Assembly: GCF_958450345.1 (NCBI RefSeq)
Contig: NC_088783.1
Location: 12,961,701-13,025,700, forward strand
Direction of reading: 5' to 3'
DNA length: 64,000 bases
Origin: Calliphora vicina
Lineage: Eukaryota; Arthropoda; Insecta; Diptera; Calliphoridae
The notes beneath the pieces are model-generated. The model worked only from the letters and a program-made list of their open reading frames with translations. It did not search any database and was not told the origin of the DNA. The translations under genes were made by a program, and so were the position numbers. The stretch's first letter is position 1, and every line of letters starts with the position of its first letter. This document shows positions 1 through 12,661 of this stretch, piece by piece.

Positions 1-2801
1 CAATTTCTATCTTTTTAAAATTTTCTACACTAAATTTCTTATAAAAAAAATGAGCGTTACATTACCAAACTAACGATTCAGTGAATCTTAACAGAAACTT
101 TCTTGGCTTTCCATTGAGGGCTTATATTCAAAATGATCTATCTGTAGCTTTAACTATGTTATATATACCTCTTATTGAATGTTGTTAGATTGTGTTATAT
201 TTATTGCAGCATTTCTTTACAATCAAATATTCTGTTTCCGCTTTCTTTCTTTCCAACCATGTGCATTTCTATCATATCATTATTGCTTATATTGTATTAT
301 CTCAAGAAATTTTAATAATTGAAATTTATATTAATAATTCATATACTTATTTATCATTTAAACTTAAAACTAAATAAAACACTCTTCCCATCCTCCTCTT
401 CTTATTTAATTTTAATCCCAGTGCGAAAATAAATACAATTACAAAACTTTATAACTTAAATATCTCTCTCTTTGCTTAATAAAATTATGATTGAAAACAT
501 AATTTATTCAAACACATAATATTTTCTAATTTTTAATAATTACTTATCTTATGTTAAGCACATAATTTAATTTTGCCAAACATTTTTCCCTCAAAATCTT
601 ATAAAGCCAATAATTATAATTTTCCTAAACGAATAAAGAAACTAACCAAAACGAGCAATTAAAATAAAATTTACATTTCTTTATCTGCTTGAAAGACTTT
701 TAAAATTAATTTATCCTAAATTATTTTTCTATTCGAATACACACACTTTCAATATCAAGCTTATGTGCGTTTGCTTAAGGAAAATTTAAATACAATAGAA
801 AAATTTAGCATACAAATTTATGTAACAAACTGCTTTGAAAACGAAAATTGATAGAATAAAATGTAAAGAAAACCAAACTCCTACTTAATATTCATTAAAT
901 TGTGATGGCCAAACTAAACAAAATAAATAAATTTTCTAAATACTCAAGAATGTGAAATTAATGTTTGTATGACTTGTCGACCAACAAAACCGTAACTAAA
1001 TGATTTGCTTTCAATGCTTTCAAGATTTGTAAATTTGGAAATTTGTGAGTGTCTGTTTGTTTGTTTGTGGATAATGATGATGGTGTATATATGGTTTGAT
1101 TGTTTGTGTTTGTTACAAATTTAAAATTCTTTAAACGAAATTAAAATAAAGTCCTTTTCCCACACCTCCTCCTCGTCCTTCCATTTATAACAATATATTT
1201 TGAACTGTAAGGTGGCAGGGGCTTGTAGCTCCTTTCATTTATTTCTTGGCTGTATGAGTTTAAATGTCCTTTTTAACTGAGCTCGGCAATTAAGATTTGT
1301 ATCTAAAATTAAATATTCTTTAAGCAATGATGACAACAGCCTCTAGATAAATTTATATGCTTTTGTTAGATTTTCGTTAGTAATTGTTGTTGTTTTAGCA
1401 GCTTTAGCTATTATTGTTCTGAGAGTGGCGGAAAAACAACTACAACATTTAAGACATTAAAAATTTAAGGTTATTTTTCATGGTGTTAAAAAGTAAAAAT
1501 ACTTGCTTCAAATTGTTACCAGTAAGGCACAGTGGTATTAAAAGGAAATTGTAAGGAAACAAGTTATTTATTTATTTTATAACTTGAATTACTGAATCAC
1601 GTTTCAACAATGATGTGGAGCACGCATAATTTAAATCAAAATCGATGAACATTTAGAGGATGCAGATTGTTACGTTTTTACCTTTTAAAAAACGGTGGTT
1701 TATTTCCTTTAAATTTCCTTTTCAAATAAAAGCGATCAGTAGTTTAAAAATTTTTACAACTCTTTATTTATTTAAATGAACATCTCAATATTAATACACA
1801 AACTTATATTACCCACTGGTAATACGTTTGATGTTAACTCTAACAGCGCTTATGATACACTGACTAACCCACTCTTCTAGAAGTCTCATGAATAATCTAA
1901 TGGAAAAACTAGAATATTTCCAAATGATCACCTAGAGCTTTTAGCTTTTTTATAGTTTTTATAGTAAATATAAATATTGTTTGTATTTTATTTTATTTTA
2001 TATATAACCGAAACCCTTATGGGCCAAATGATTAAAGCAATTTCTTATTTAAGCAATTCCATATCATCGAACGTGACATTTGTACGCCTATAGAGTGTAA
2101 TAGATCTTGCAAATATAAGAATATATGAAAAATAATTTGGTCTTTATGTTCCATTCAGAGTGTAAAATATTTCAAAATAATATAGAGTTCTTTCGAAACA
2201 TTGTTGTCCAAAATATCGAACGAAATAAGGGTATATCGTTCGTGACGGAAGTCATTTGGAGGTACATGTAGAAATATTCGAAAATTTTCGAAACTAAACG
2301 AAATATTTTTCCTTTACAACCCGTCATATTTGAATAAAAACAATCATTGGATGATTTTATAATAAATAAAATTTAATATCGTACGCGACATACCGTACGA
2401 GACAGATTTTTCTCTTATAGTAAAACAATATATATTCTGTAAATATATGTTTACAAAAACTAAAAAAATTAATAGAAAATATACATTCGGTTTCAATAAA
2501 CAATTTTATAATAGCAAATAAACAATCAGAGTCAAATTCATTTCACACTATACGCCAATTAAATTAAAAAATTAATTATAGTCAGTTTCAACTATTATTT
2601 TTGCCAATAAAATGTTGTAATAAGCTCTAAATACTTACACATAGTAATATTTAAGTGTTTTCTCCTATTCAAATCATCTTTAAAAAAAAGTTTCAAGGGT
2701 TTTTGGGTTTTCAGTCGTGGTAGTCATTATCGTGGAATTCTCCATATGGAAGACATTTTAAACCACTGTTTTTTATACTAAAATCCCAAATATAGTTGTA
2801 G
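1..2801. other. AT-rich noncoding DNA, presumed intron or 5' flank
   Basis: No open reading frame of convincing composition, no RNA gene and no clear repeat was seen. Short poly-A/T runs and a small GTTTGTTT-type simple repeat near 1055-1070 are present. Because the first recognisable exon downstream begins in the middle of a codon, this stretch is most simply upstream intron of the receptor gene, but it could include 5' flanking DNA. Confidence 0.5.
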
Positions 2802-2803
2802 TA

Positions 2804-2830
2804 AGGAGTGAGATCGAAAAATTCTTAACA
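2804..2830 (+). repeat. Left terminal inverted repeat of DD37E transposon
   Basis: 27 bp that pair perfectly with 4075-4101. The outermost bases are AGGAGTGAGATCGAAAAA, next to a TA duplication at 2802-2803. Confidence 0.95.
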
Positions 2831-2937
2831 TACATATATGTTTATAAAAAAGAAACCACTAAACTTACAGCTTTAATTTTTTTTTAATTTGATTGAAATT
2901 ATTATTACAATTTACAAAAAAAATTATTTTTATAGTT

Positions 2938-3945
2938 TTAATCACTAGTGATGAAATTTTGAACCTTTTTCGGAAACCCTTCCATTAACGTTTTTATAGT
3001 GCTTTCTGTCACTTTGCTCGAACATGTAGTCCATCTCCGTTTAAAATCTACCACACTTTTGGACACCTTTTTTGTACTCTTCAATTCTCTTTTAACAAGA
3101 GCCCAATATCTCTCCACTGGCCTTAGCTCCGGGCAGTTTGGAGGATTTGCCTCTCTTGGTACAAATACCACATTATTGTTCTTGTACCACTCAAGGGCTT
3201 GTTTGCCATAGTGACAGGATGCCAAGTCAGGCCAAAAATAAGTGGACACATTATGAAGTCTTATGAATGGAAGCAGCCTTTTTTGTAAACATTCCTTGAT
3301 GTAAATTTCGGTATTTATAGAGCCCGTTGTAACAAATGAGTGGCTTCTTTTGCCGCAACTGCATATTGCTTGCCATACCAAGAACTTTCTGGGAAATTTT
3401 GTCTGCTTTTGGGTCCTAAACTTTTCTTCAACATTCCCTCGAGCATCAGCAACATAAAATTTTTGACCTGGAAGTTGCGAAAAATCTGCCAGAACATACG
3501 TTTCGTCATCCATTATGCAGCAAGAATATTTTTTTATAAAACTTGACTTCAATTTCCGTGCTCTGTTTTTGGCCTCTAAATTTTTAGTAGCGTTCCTGTC
3601 AGGAACTTTTTGAGCCTTGTATGTTTTTAAACCTGCATTAGCTTTAACTTTTCGTACCAAATAGTCCGAGCACTGAGCTAACCGGGCTGCTTTCCTACCG
3701 GATGTGTTGGGAGCTCTTTTGAAAATGCGTTCTATTTTTTTGGCTTTAGAAACATCATGTGGACCATTCCTTCTACCTGAACCAGGTTTTCTATCAACTG
3801 ACAAGTTCTCCCGGTACTGTTTAATAACATTGGAAACAGTTTGACGGCAGACCTTTGTATGCTTGGCCAACTTTTTGTAAGACCAAGTTGGGTTTTGTTG
3901 AAAATATTTAATAATTTCAGTACGCACTTTTTTCTGGTCACTCAT
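2938..3945 (-). CDS. DD37E Tc1/mariner-type transposase
   Basis: This encodes the enzyme that would excise and reinsert the surrounding transposon. The chosen start gives 335 residues beginning MSDQKKVRTEI, typical of the superfamily. The frame is open a further 31 codons upstream to 4038, but that extension is hydrophobic and low-complexity and is probably not translated. The N-terminal third looks like paired helix-turn-helix DNA-binding domains (a helix with YKKLAKHTKVCRQTVSNVI, then a GRKAARL segment), joined by a basic linker with KPGSGRR. The catalytic domain shows the first aspartate in MDDETYVL, the second in FWPDLASCHYG and the glutamate in RPVERYW, with 37 residues between the last two. 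No stop or frameshift interrupts it, so the protein may be functional. Activity is not shown by the sequence. Confidence 0.92.
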   Translation of the reverse strand: MSDQKKVRTEIIKYFQQNPTWSYKKLAKHTKVCRQTVSNVIKQYRENLSVDRKPGSGRRNGPHDVSKAKKIERIFKRAPNTSGRKAARLAQCSDYLVRKVKANAGLKTYKAQKVPDRNATKNLEAKNRARKLKSSFIKKYSCCIMDDETYVLADFSQLPGQKFYVADARGNVEEKFRTQKQTKFPRKFLVWQAICSCGKRSHSFVTTGSINTEIYIKECLQKRLLPFIRLHNVSTYFWPDLASCHYGKQALEWYKNNNVVFVPREANPPNCPELRPVERYWALVKRELKSTKKVSKSVVDFKRRWTTCSSKVTESTIKTLMEGFPKKVQNFITSD

Positions 3946-4074
3946 TTTAATCAGATTAACAAAAAAATTAATATAATTGACATTACACATAATAACTGAC
4001 ATGTTTTTCAAAGGTAACTTGATCAAAAAAAAATTCAAATAATACTTGGGTTAAAAAATGTAATGAAAAACGTG

Positions 4075-4101
4075 TGTTAAGAATTTTTCGATCTCACTCC
4101 T
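4075..4101 (-). repeat. Right terminal inverted repeat of DD37E transposon
   Basis: Perfect reverse complement of 2804-2830. It is followed by the second TA at 4102-4103. The match stops at the 28th base. Confidence 0.95.
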
Positions 4102-4103
4102 TA

Positions 4104-5740
4104 GTACTAGGAATTCTCCAGAGTCATATTGTATGGTTTGATCAAATTTATTTTATAACTGTTTACAACACTTACACTCAGAAACAACCACAAACACAAA
4201 AACACACTCTCCCTTAAACGCCATTGAAATTAAATATTTTAAATGTGTTGCATATGTGTGTGCGTTTTTTATCTTTCTAAATAAATTTTCTAAATATATA
4301 AATGAAAAAGTGTAAATAGTACATACTTGTTTGTGTGTTAAGCATCAACATCTTAAAGCAATAAAGTTATGGTCTCTTTGGTGGTTTACCGTTGGCTGAG
4401 CTACAGAATTTACCAAACAATGAATGGCTTTGCTTATTTTAAGGTTTTCAACATTGTTGCTTTGATGATGATGGTGAATAGGTGTGTGGGTGGTTGGTTG
4501 GTTTGTGATGGTGATTTAATCTTTAGCGGAAATTACTTACACAAACCGAAAGGAAAAAGTCAAAAACCAAATAGAAAGACTGTTAGAGAGACAGAAAGCC
4601 AACCAGCCAACCGCAACACTATAGAGAGGAACATGTAATTTCTTAGATTGTAATAAGATGTCAGGCAACAGCTACAAGATTTTATGTTTCACGATAAACA
4701 ATTTACAATCCAATTTATTCAATTCGGTTTTATTTTTTTTAATACAATTTTCCAACCAAATAATCTTAAATCTTAAGGAGTCCTGAAAAGCAATAAGGCC
4801 ATTAGAAACAGGAAAACAAATGTAATGTCTTAGTACTGGTAAAACGAATGTTGGGAACCCTACATTAAAAAAGATTCAAAGGTTTTATAAAATAAACAAC
4901 AAAGATTTGTATATGCATTAGAGCGGCTGTATTTGATTGGACCCAAAAAATCAGCTTTTTAGAAAAAAAATTATTGAGGGCACATTTCGAAATGAACTCA
5001 ATTTTTTTGAAGAACACTAGGAAGAGGTTTAAAACTTGAATATTTTCCATACAAATTTATTTAAACGCTTGTCATTGAGGCCATAAAGTTCAGAAATGTC
5101 ACGCAGTCTTATGTATGTTGCTATAACCTCATGAATTGTAACTAAACAATCATTTCTGATCATTTTCCCTATGGGTATAATTCAATTACTTTTATTACTA
5201 CTTACATATACTTCAAATAATGTTGGAAATTGTAGTAGAAGACATTTAAGAATTTCGTTTTTGAGATTAAAATTAATATTGAATCAATTACAATAAAGAA
5301 ATTATTAGAAACCAGTTTAAATTTTCAGTAAATTGTTTACTTGGTCAACAAACTGTAGAACCAAATTTAACTACACCTCATTTTTCTCGTAGGGAAGTTA
5401 GAGAAGGATATAAAAACTAATGTATACTTTTAGGCTTATAATAATTTTAAACTAAGACGTGTGTAATTTGAAGATAATTCTTTGTTTTAAGATTGAATCA
5501 CATACAATTTAATTTATTTTCATTTTGTATTAGTGGCGTAACACATGGGAAAGTTTCTTAATATGTGAGATACAATAATCTAAATAAATTGGTACAATTG
5601 TAATAATAACACTCTGCTACAAAATGACACCATTTGTCAGAACTTGAAAAGCGACCTAATGGGGGTTGTAGGCCTAGGTGAGGACATACTAAAACCGTTT
5701 TCAAAGATTTTGAAACACCCTCAAAATTTGGAGATATTTT
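4104..5740. other. AT-rich noncoding DNA
   Basis: Only short open frames without coding character; the longest, near 4369-4638, is a simple-sequence artefact rich in TGG/GTT. Nothing recognisable was seen. Confidence 0.5.
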
Positions 5741-5778
5741 ACCTCTAACTCACAAATGTACCTCTAACTCACAAATGG
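5741..5778. repeat. Two-copy 19-bp tandem duplication
   Basis: The 19-bp unit ACCTCTAACTCACAAATGT is repeated back to back, with one difference at the last base. It looks like a local slippage duplication. Confidence 0.85.
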
Positions 5779-7697
5779 ACTTGACAAAAAATTAAGCTTT
5801 CATAAACTGTATGCATCAAATGTATATCGAAAAAATTGCGTAAGTTTTTATAAAAAGTTTCGCTTTATTTTTTATTTTTTTCATAATTTTTCATATTCAA
5901 CAATAGTTAATTTAATTTTTTTCTATATAAAATCGGTTTATATTTGCAAAAGTTATTAAACTTTTTTGAAAAAAGTTCGAAAAAATTTACCTTGTAAATT
6001 CAAAATTTTACAAATATTTTTTTTTCTACAGTTTTTTGTTTTTTTTATTCATATGCGCTGGCTGAGAAAATACTAAAAATGGTGTTAATTAAAAGTTGAA
6101 AAACTTTTACAATTTTAATCCGACTTGAATAATTAAAACCATGTTTTATTAAGAACTAAATTTCCTATATATGTTGGTATAAAGTTTTATAAACTTTCAT
6201 ATCAAAATAAGCAAAGAAAAGCGACTAAAATCAAAAAAGTTGATAAATTTTGTTTTTCTTTTAGATATTCTTAAGAAAAACAATACTTATAACTTACAAA
6301 TGTATCAAAAAATTCACGTCATTTTAAAGCGTAATCAGTTTTCTTTCCAAACCCGTTAAAAAATTTAAAGTCGGATAAAAACTGACTAAGCTACAGGTCA
6401 ATAAGTTGACGAACATCACTGAAAACGGTTTTTTTAGAATAACTTCTGTAACACCGTGTAATCAAAACAGAGTCTTGAAGAATAAACTTTGATACAAAAT
6501 TCAGTTTATGATATTCAATATCTTTCAATTCAACCATATGTAAGCAACAACTTTATGCGACGATGAAATGAAATACTATTCGAATTTAGTGTCGGTTGAT
6601 GATTGATTAAGGAATAAATTCGTAAAGTGTGGAAATTCAAAAGAAATGCTGATATTGAGTTAATGTTATAAATAGATAAATACGTTGATGTCCCTTGGTA
6701 GAGGATCGCGGAAATTTAGCAGAAAAAGTTTTACAAATACTAAACATAAAAATACAGCAACTTTTTAACGGATAATTTTGTGACTTAAACTAGCTTTCCA
6801 CAGGAAATTGTACTTGGATCACATTACATTGGCAATCAAGAGGAGCCATCTGTCTTACTGAATGCTATAAACATTCCAAAAGCTGCTACTGTTACCTACT
6901 TGATATTCCTTTAGACATAGAAGCTAATCGAATTCACACGAAGATTAAATAATTTAGTTTGCAGTGGCTAATCAATGGGCATTCGAATGGTGAATGTGTT
7001 CCGGTTTCAACGTTTCAACGAATCGACACCTAAGCCAAATATCCATGATACTAAGGTTATTCTCTAATTGGTAATTGGTGGAAGCAAAAGGGTCTATTAG
7101 GAGCTGCCTGAAATCTGACCAGACCATCACAGGGAAACTGTACTGAACGCAACTGATTCGTCTGAAACGAGCATTGGCCGAAAACGCCCAGAATATGCGA
7201 CCAGTCATGAAAAACTGTATAAAAGTATTTACAATTAAGTGGTTGGGAAGTTTTGCAAAACCACTATCGGTATCTCGGCAACAGAAATTGTTGTTTTCTT
7301 TGTTGACCGCCGTAATATAAATCTTAGTGTTACTTTTGTTAAACTATTTATGCCAAAACAACACCTGTCATTGGGAATCTTTACTATTTTTCGTATTTTG
7401 TTTTTTTTTTTGAGCGTTTGACGTGATGACATCTTTCAACCTTATAATCCTTAATTCATTGTTTAGACAAAGTGTCTAAACAGCACAGTATTCTAAACAA
7501 AATAACCTTTTATTTATAGTTACATTTAAACTTAAACATTTAAAACAAACATTTTAGCTTATACCTCATACATATTTAGCTTGTAAAACAAAAATCGTTT
7601 CTTTACAGAAAGATTTAATGATAAGAGCATTGTTTGTCAAGAAATGTAATTTTCTGTTGACAAAACCACAGGACATTTAGGCATATATGTGAGATAT
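5779..7697. other. Noncoding DNA, with a slightly GC-richer patch at 6960-7210
   Basis: Mostly AT-rich with no gene. The segment 6972-7208 is open on the minus strand (78 codons) and has more balanced composition than its surroundings, which hints at decayed coding sequence of a mobile element. No family motif could be recognised, so no gene is called. Confidence 0.4.
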
Positions 7698-8941
7698 CGA
7701 GCCCTTAGCTGAAAATTGTCGTAAGCGACAAAACACAAATTTTACAGGAGAAGGTTTTTTCGATTATTTTGAAATTTATACATAGAATTAAAAATTTTAT
7801 GATGCGATATATTATAATTTCGTTCAAGCTATTTGTCTATTTTTCAAAAATATTTATAACTTTTCACAATTAAAAATTCATGGAATACTTTATTGAAAAA
7901 TATGACAAAAAATATTTTTTATTGAAATAAAATATTTATTTATGGATAGTTTTTAATAAAATTGCATAGTTATGTAAAATTTTCTATTTAAAATGGAAAA
8001 ATAAAAACGAATTTTGAAATTTATTATCCGCAATCCCGCAATTCCCAAAAAAGTGTTGAAAAATACCAAAAATGGAAATTTTTAGTTTTTTGGCTATAAT
8101 ATCCATACCAGGGTCGGAGTTATCGGAATTCTTTACAAAATAATTAAAAGCATATTGGGCCATCTAAAATCGGTTATTATATTTTAAAAACGTTTAATTT
8201 TACATAAAAAAATAGGTGGTTTTTGAATGGAACTGGTCCCCTCGGTTAAAAAAATTTTTAATTTTTTTTTCATTCAAAATATTTCATTAAAAGCTAAGCT
8301 TTCAGAAAGTATAAATTCCTTATACATCCTCTTAGAAATTTTTTGCGATAACTTAAAAAGAAAAAAAGTTATTTTTTCCCAAAAAATTAGCATTTAACTT
8401 TGGACTTAGTCGCTATTTTTAAACAGTTCTTTTCTTATTTGACACATACGTATGTTGCTAGTCCAATGAAGGAAAACTGGAGAAAATCGGAAAATATTTG
8501 GATACGCTGTTATCAGAAAACTGAAGTAGGTTCGTTAAAAATTTTGAAAATTTAATGTTCGAATGCGAATATCTCCTAAGCTATAAGAGCCAATTGATAG
8601 CTACGACTAGGTTTTTTGTAGCACTCGATGAAAAAATGTTATGTGTGTAATTTTTTTGAAATCGGAACACAAACGAAGAAATAGGATAATTTTAAAAATG
8701 TAATATACCCGAGGTGTCCTACTTTTTTTCTATCCCACTGTGTGTCGCTTACGATAAATTTCGTTTACTGTAAAATGTATACATTGACTTACGATAAAAT
8801 CTTGCCCCCTATAATTTTGAAGTTATTAACAACTTTGATATTCTGAGAACGCTAAAACATCAGTCGGTCCATAAAATTTTAATTTTTGCTATAAAAAAAA
8901 TTTTTAAAATGTCGCTTACGATAATTTGGCGCAAGGGCTCG
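7698..8941. mobile_element. Nonautonomous DNA transposon with ~37-bp terminal inverted repeats
   Basis: The ends are inverted copies: CGAGCCCTTAGCTGAAAATT from 7698, and its approximate reverse complement ending GCGCAAGGGCTCG at 8941. Both continue inward to the motif GTCGTAAGCGACA or its counterpart TGTCGCTTACGA, about 37 bp with a few mismatches. Both flanks read ATAT, so the duplication could be ATAT or only TA. The 1.24-kb interior is AT-rich and has no transposase. A further GTCGCTTACGATAAA motif lies at about 8747-8761. Confidence 0.72.
8023..8115. repeat. Interspersed repeat fragment shared with 39797-39893
   Basis: A segment of about 90 bp beginning CAATCCCGCAATTCC and containing CCAAAAATGG is also found, diverged, at 39797-39893. 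Here it lies inside the 7698-8941 element. Confidence 0.6.
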
Positions 8942-9944
8942 ATATGTTTGTTGGTTTTAATGTTTTTGTATTTCCAACTAATTTTTTTTTAATTCAATAT
9001 TTCAAAACTATTACAGGCTTCTAATGAAGTAAATAGTAAAAGAAAGATTATTTTATCATGGTATTTGCTTTTCAATTGCTGTTAAAGCTTAGAAATTAAA
9101 CGACATATAATTCAGAGTAATATGGTGTAAATGATCAGGTTTTGATTTCAAGTTACAACTGTTTAATATTTATCTAAGGTTCCACAAAGTATAAATGTAT
9201 GTATACCAACTCTAAATGATCTTAGCTATTTTCACCTGTTCATACTGATAGAACGTGTGTGTAAAACACTTTAACTTTCAAAATAAAAAAACAAAAGAAA
9301 TGAGATTTACATAGTGTATTAATCATTAACTTAACTAGCTCGGTATTGAAAATCAACAAGATTGCTGTAGTATAAAAATAGTTATGTATGAAACAAAACA
9401 TAAATTCAATATTTTCTGAAATTAGTTGAAACTCAAGGAAATATTTATCAATATATATTTAAAGACACTGACTCATTATTTAAACTACTTAATTTAATTT
9501 ATTTTTACTTTAAATATGAATTCCAAAGCATTCTTAAGTAGTCTGTTGAGATAATTACATCAACAAAGTTTTCAATTTACAAAAAATAATATTTATATTT
9601 TATGTTCTAGAAAATAGAAAATAGAACTGAAAACAAATGCAAAACCACTTATCTTAAGCATCTCAGCAGCCACAAATGGCAAAAATTATTATTTATGCAT
9701 TTAAGCTTATGTATTTATGGAAATTTTCTGCAACTGCCAGACTGCATTATCAAACATCCCTTTAAGAGACCTAATCAACATTGACATTTAAAAAACAATT
9801 AAGGGAAATACAATCGGTGGTGGCGAACTTTTAGATACCCTTTATTCTCGATATTCTTTTTAAATATAGACAAATGTGGATAAAAAAAAATATTTCTGTG
9901 AGAGACCGGTTAATTTGATGAAAAATATACCATTTCAAAATTTA
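8942..9944. other. AT-rich noncoding DNA
   Basis: No gene, RNA or repeat boundary was seen. Confidence 0.5.
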
Positions 9945-10258
9945 TAAAAGTTTTTTAACAATATTATGGTCAGTGTAATTATGTATATGATTGCGGTAAT
10001 CATAATATGTTTGAGTTACCATTCACATCATTGTAGAAATCAAATATATGGTTGTAGTAATTATGTACATGTTTGTGGCAATGGTGTTGGACTAGGATTA
10101 TGGTTAACATATCCTGAGAACAACATATTATGATTAATCATTCATCATGAACACGATTGCCATAAATATATATTTATAGTTACCGTAATCATATACATAA
10201 TTACAGTGACAATAATATTGTAAACATGTCCAACTATATTTTTTCTCTGGGTGTAGAC
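9945..10258. mobile_element. Decayed hairpin element related to the palindrome at 34038-34526
   Basis: Two diverged inverted arms (about 9950-10095 and 10110-10258) contain the same repeated vocabulary as the 34-kb palindrome: GATTGCGGTAATCATAATAT, ATATATGGTTGTAGTAA and an inner TGAGAACAACATATTATGAT. The right end closes with AACTATATTTTTTCTCTG, the same terminal sequence as the intact copy. It appears to be an older insertion of the same family. Confidence 0.75.
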
Positions 10259-11715
10259 ATTGAAAAGTAAAAATATCTACTTAAACAATTAACAAAAACC
10301 TTCGCCACAGATCAAAGTCATATAATTTCTTAAAGTATCTCTGTTGTATATAAAATAAGAAATAAAATTGCCTGCTAAAGTACATAAAATGAAAGACATT
10401 TAACTGGAATGCTCTTAATTACAAGGCATTTGATGAAAAACTATAAGAAGAAGCTGTAGCAACAGAAACGAAATGATTATAGACAGTAAAAGAAATTAAT
10501 CTCGCTACGGAAGATATAACAGGACCGGTAAAACATTTTACTTCTTTACAAGTAGTCGTTGTAAATGAATTTAAATTATTTAAATATAGCAATTTATTCC
10601 AATAGTGAATAGAATGGCTAGCAATGGCTGGGAGTTTGCAGAACAAAGTGCTTTCTTCCTTTAGAATGGCTCATTATAAATTTAAGTGTTCTGTTTTAAT
10701 TACGGCCAATTATCAGCATCTATGACTGATGATGAGGTGCTGCTTTAAAGCGATTAGTTGGAACAGCAATAGTTAGAAAGCAGACATAAATTAAGAAAAA
10801 ATGTAGAATAAAACAGGTCAACAGCAAAAAAAGGCTGCAATGACCACTATATGGCTACCTAAGTACAAATCTGTGGTCGTTTGGAAAAACTACCACTTTT
10901 TGCGAAAATTAAGATAACACCAAAAATAGAAAGTACGTTTCATTTACTATCACTCTGTCAGATCGAAATTTTGATATAGTTTCTCATTTAAAAGTATTTT
11001 TTTTCCATTTAAAAATTTGATAACTCCATGCATTTTTTGAAAAATCAAGGTAACTCCATATTTTCTTAAAAAACTGAAAAATTTTAAGTTTAAAATGACG
11101 TCGTTTCGAAAACTAAGAGAGAAAGAGCGAAATAGAACAAATTCTGGTTGTTGGGTTCAAATTTTGAACCTAAAACAAGAAAAGCATCGAAGAATAAAAG
11201 GAAAAATTATTTTTTTTGAAAAAACTGAGTAACTCCATTATGTCGTAAAAAAAACGGATAAATTAACGTATTGAGTCAAATAGTCAATGATTTACCACAA
11301 ATGATTACTAAAGTTGTCTTAATTCCGTAAAATATAAAAATAAATAAAAAAAATTTTTTTTACAATTATTTTCGATTTTCGGTTCTAATGTCCAAAGATG
11401 AGCTCAATTGAACCAGAAATCTTCAACATTATTTAAAATTATGTTTTGTTTAATGCGCATGCGTAATAAAATAAATTCATATTAAATAAGTAGTGAAATA
11501 TGTCTAAAACTTTAAATGTATTTTTCTCATGTTTTAAAAAAATTTAGTTTTTCCAAACCACCACAGAAATATGGTCCAAATTTGAAATTCTATCGAGAGA
11601 ATTTTTTAAAAAAATGTTTAAGTAAAATTAGGAATTCTTTAAAGGTTTAACCAGTGATAACTCAAAAACGATATTATTAAAATAAATTTAGAAAATTTTA
11701 AATTTACATTTGTAA
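10259..11715. other. AT-rich noncoding DNA
   Basis: No coding region was recognised. Sequence from about 10860 onward resembles generic decayed repeat DNA and leads into the 11.7-13.0 kb repeat block. Confidence 0.45.
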
Positions 11716-12661
11716 GTATGAGCGAATTCACTTAATTGGGAATAAATTCGAAAATAATCTACAGATTTTAATGATCGATATCTCATATTGTTACTATTAC
11801 ATGTGGCTTTGCGATAAAATAATAAATCTGAACAATTTCTGCCGCTTTCGATTTTTCATGATTTTTTTAAAACAAAAAAAAATGCTGTTTTCACGTAAAA
11901 AATATATTTTTTGCTCAAATTCGTTATAATAACTCTGAAACTACTAATCCGATTTAAACGCAATATAGACGTGAAAATTTGTAAATAGCATAGAGAAAAT
12001 GTTTTCAAAATTCAAACAGTCGAAAGAAGAACATTAACTACTCAATTTTATGTATATCAAACAAAAAACTAAAATTTTGTGAAAATGAGCGAATTCACTT
12101 AATTGCAATTAAATTCCAAAATAATCAATCGATTTTTATGATCCATATCCATATCAATTTGTTTCTATTACATGTGGCTTTGCGGTAAAGGAATGAACCT
12201 GAACAATTTCAGTCGCTTTCGATTTTTCATGATTTTTTTAAAACAAAAAAATTAGCTATTTTCACGTAAAAAATATATTTTTTGCTTTAATTTATTATTA
12301 TAGATCTAAAACTACTGAGCCGATTGAAATGCAATATATGCATGAAAATTTGTACATAGCATGGGAAAAACGTTTTCAAAATTCAATCAATCTAAAGAAG
12401 AACATAACTAATCAATTTTATGTATATTTAATAAAAAACAAAAATTTAAATGTGAAAATGAGCGAATGAGCGAATTCACTTAATTGTGAATAAATTCGAA
12501 AAGAATTAATCGATTTATATCATTGATATCTCATTTTGTTGCCATTATATGTGGCTTTGCGACAGAGAAATAAAGCTGAACAATTTCTAATGTTTTCGAT
12601 TTTTCATGATTTTTTAAAACAAAAAAAATTTCTATTTTCATGTAAAAAAAATATTTTTTTG
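11716..12661 (+). repeat. Three direct copies of a ~370-bp repeat
   Basis: Copies start near 11720, 12080 and 12465. Each begins with GAGCGAATTCACTTAATTG. Each continues through CATGTGGCTTTGCG (or ATATGTGGCTTTGCG), a TTTTCGATTTTTCATGATTTT block, and a GTAAAAAATATATTTTTTGC-like block; the first two continue to a GCAATATA..ATGAAAATTTGTA segment. Spacing between copies is about 360-385 bp and they differ by scattered substitutions. Confidence 0.85.

Larger units (their letters stand above)
2804..4101 (-). mobile_element. Tc1/mariner-superfamily transposon, DD37E-type, apparently complete
   Basis: The element is 1298 bp. It is bounded by perfect 27-bp terminal inverted repeats (2804-2830 and 4075-4101), each beginning AGGAGTGAGATCG read from the outside. 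A TA dinucleotide flanks both ends (2802-2803 and 4102-4103), the target duplication expected for the IS630/Tc1/mariner superfamily. Its single long open reading frame lies on the minus strand and is uninterrupted. Perfect terminal repeats and an intact reading frame suggest recent insertion, unlike the heavily decayed elements elsewhere in the window. The D-to-E spacing of 37 residues points to the DD37E group; assignment to a named family would need a database comparison. Confidence 0.93.

Noticed and set aside
1527..1540. CACAGTGGTATT as another Transib-like end
   Set aside because: No inverted partner or 5-bp flanking duplication was found nearby; a similar lone CACAGTGGG near 57256 was rejected for the same reason.
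4369..4638. 89-codon plus-strand frame
   Set aside because: Built from simple GGT/TTG and AACC repeats; no domain.
6972..7208. 78-codon minus-strand frame suspected to be a transposase piece
   Set aside because: Composition is plausible and VMVWSDF hints at a transposase VMVWG motif, but the order of neighbouring residues fits no family I can name.
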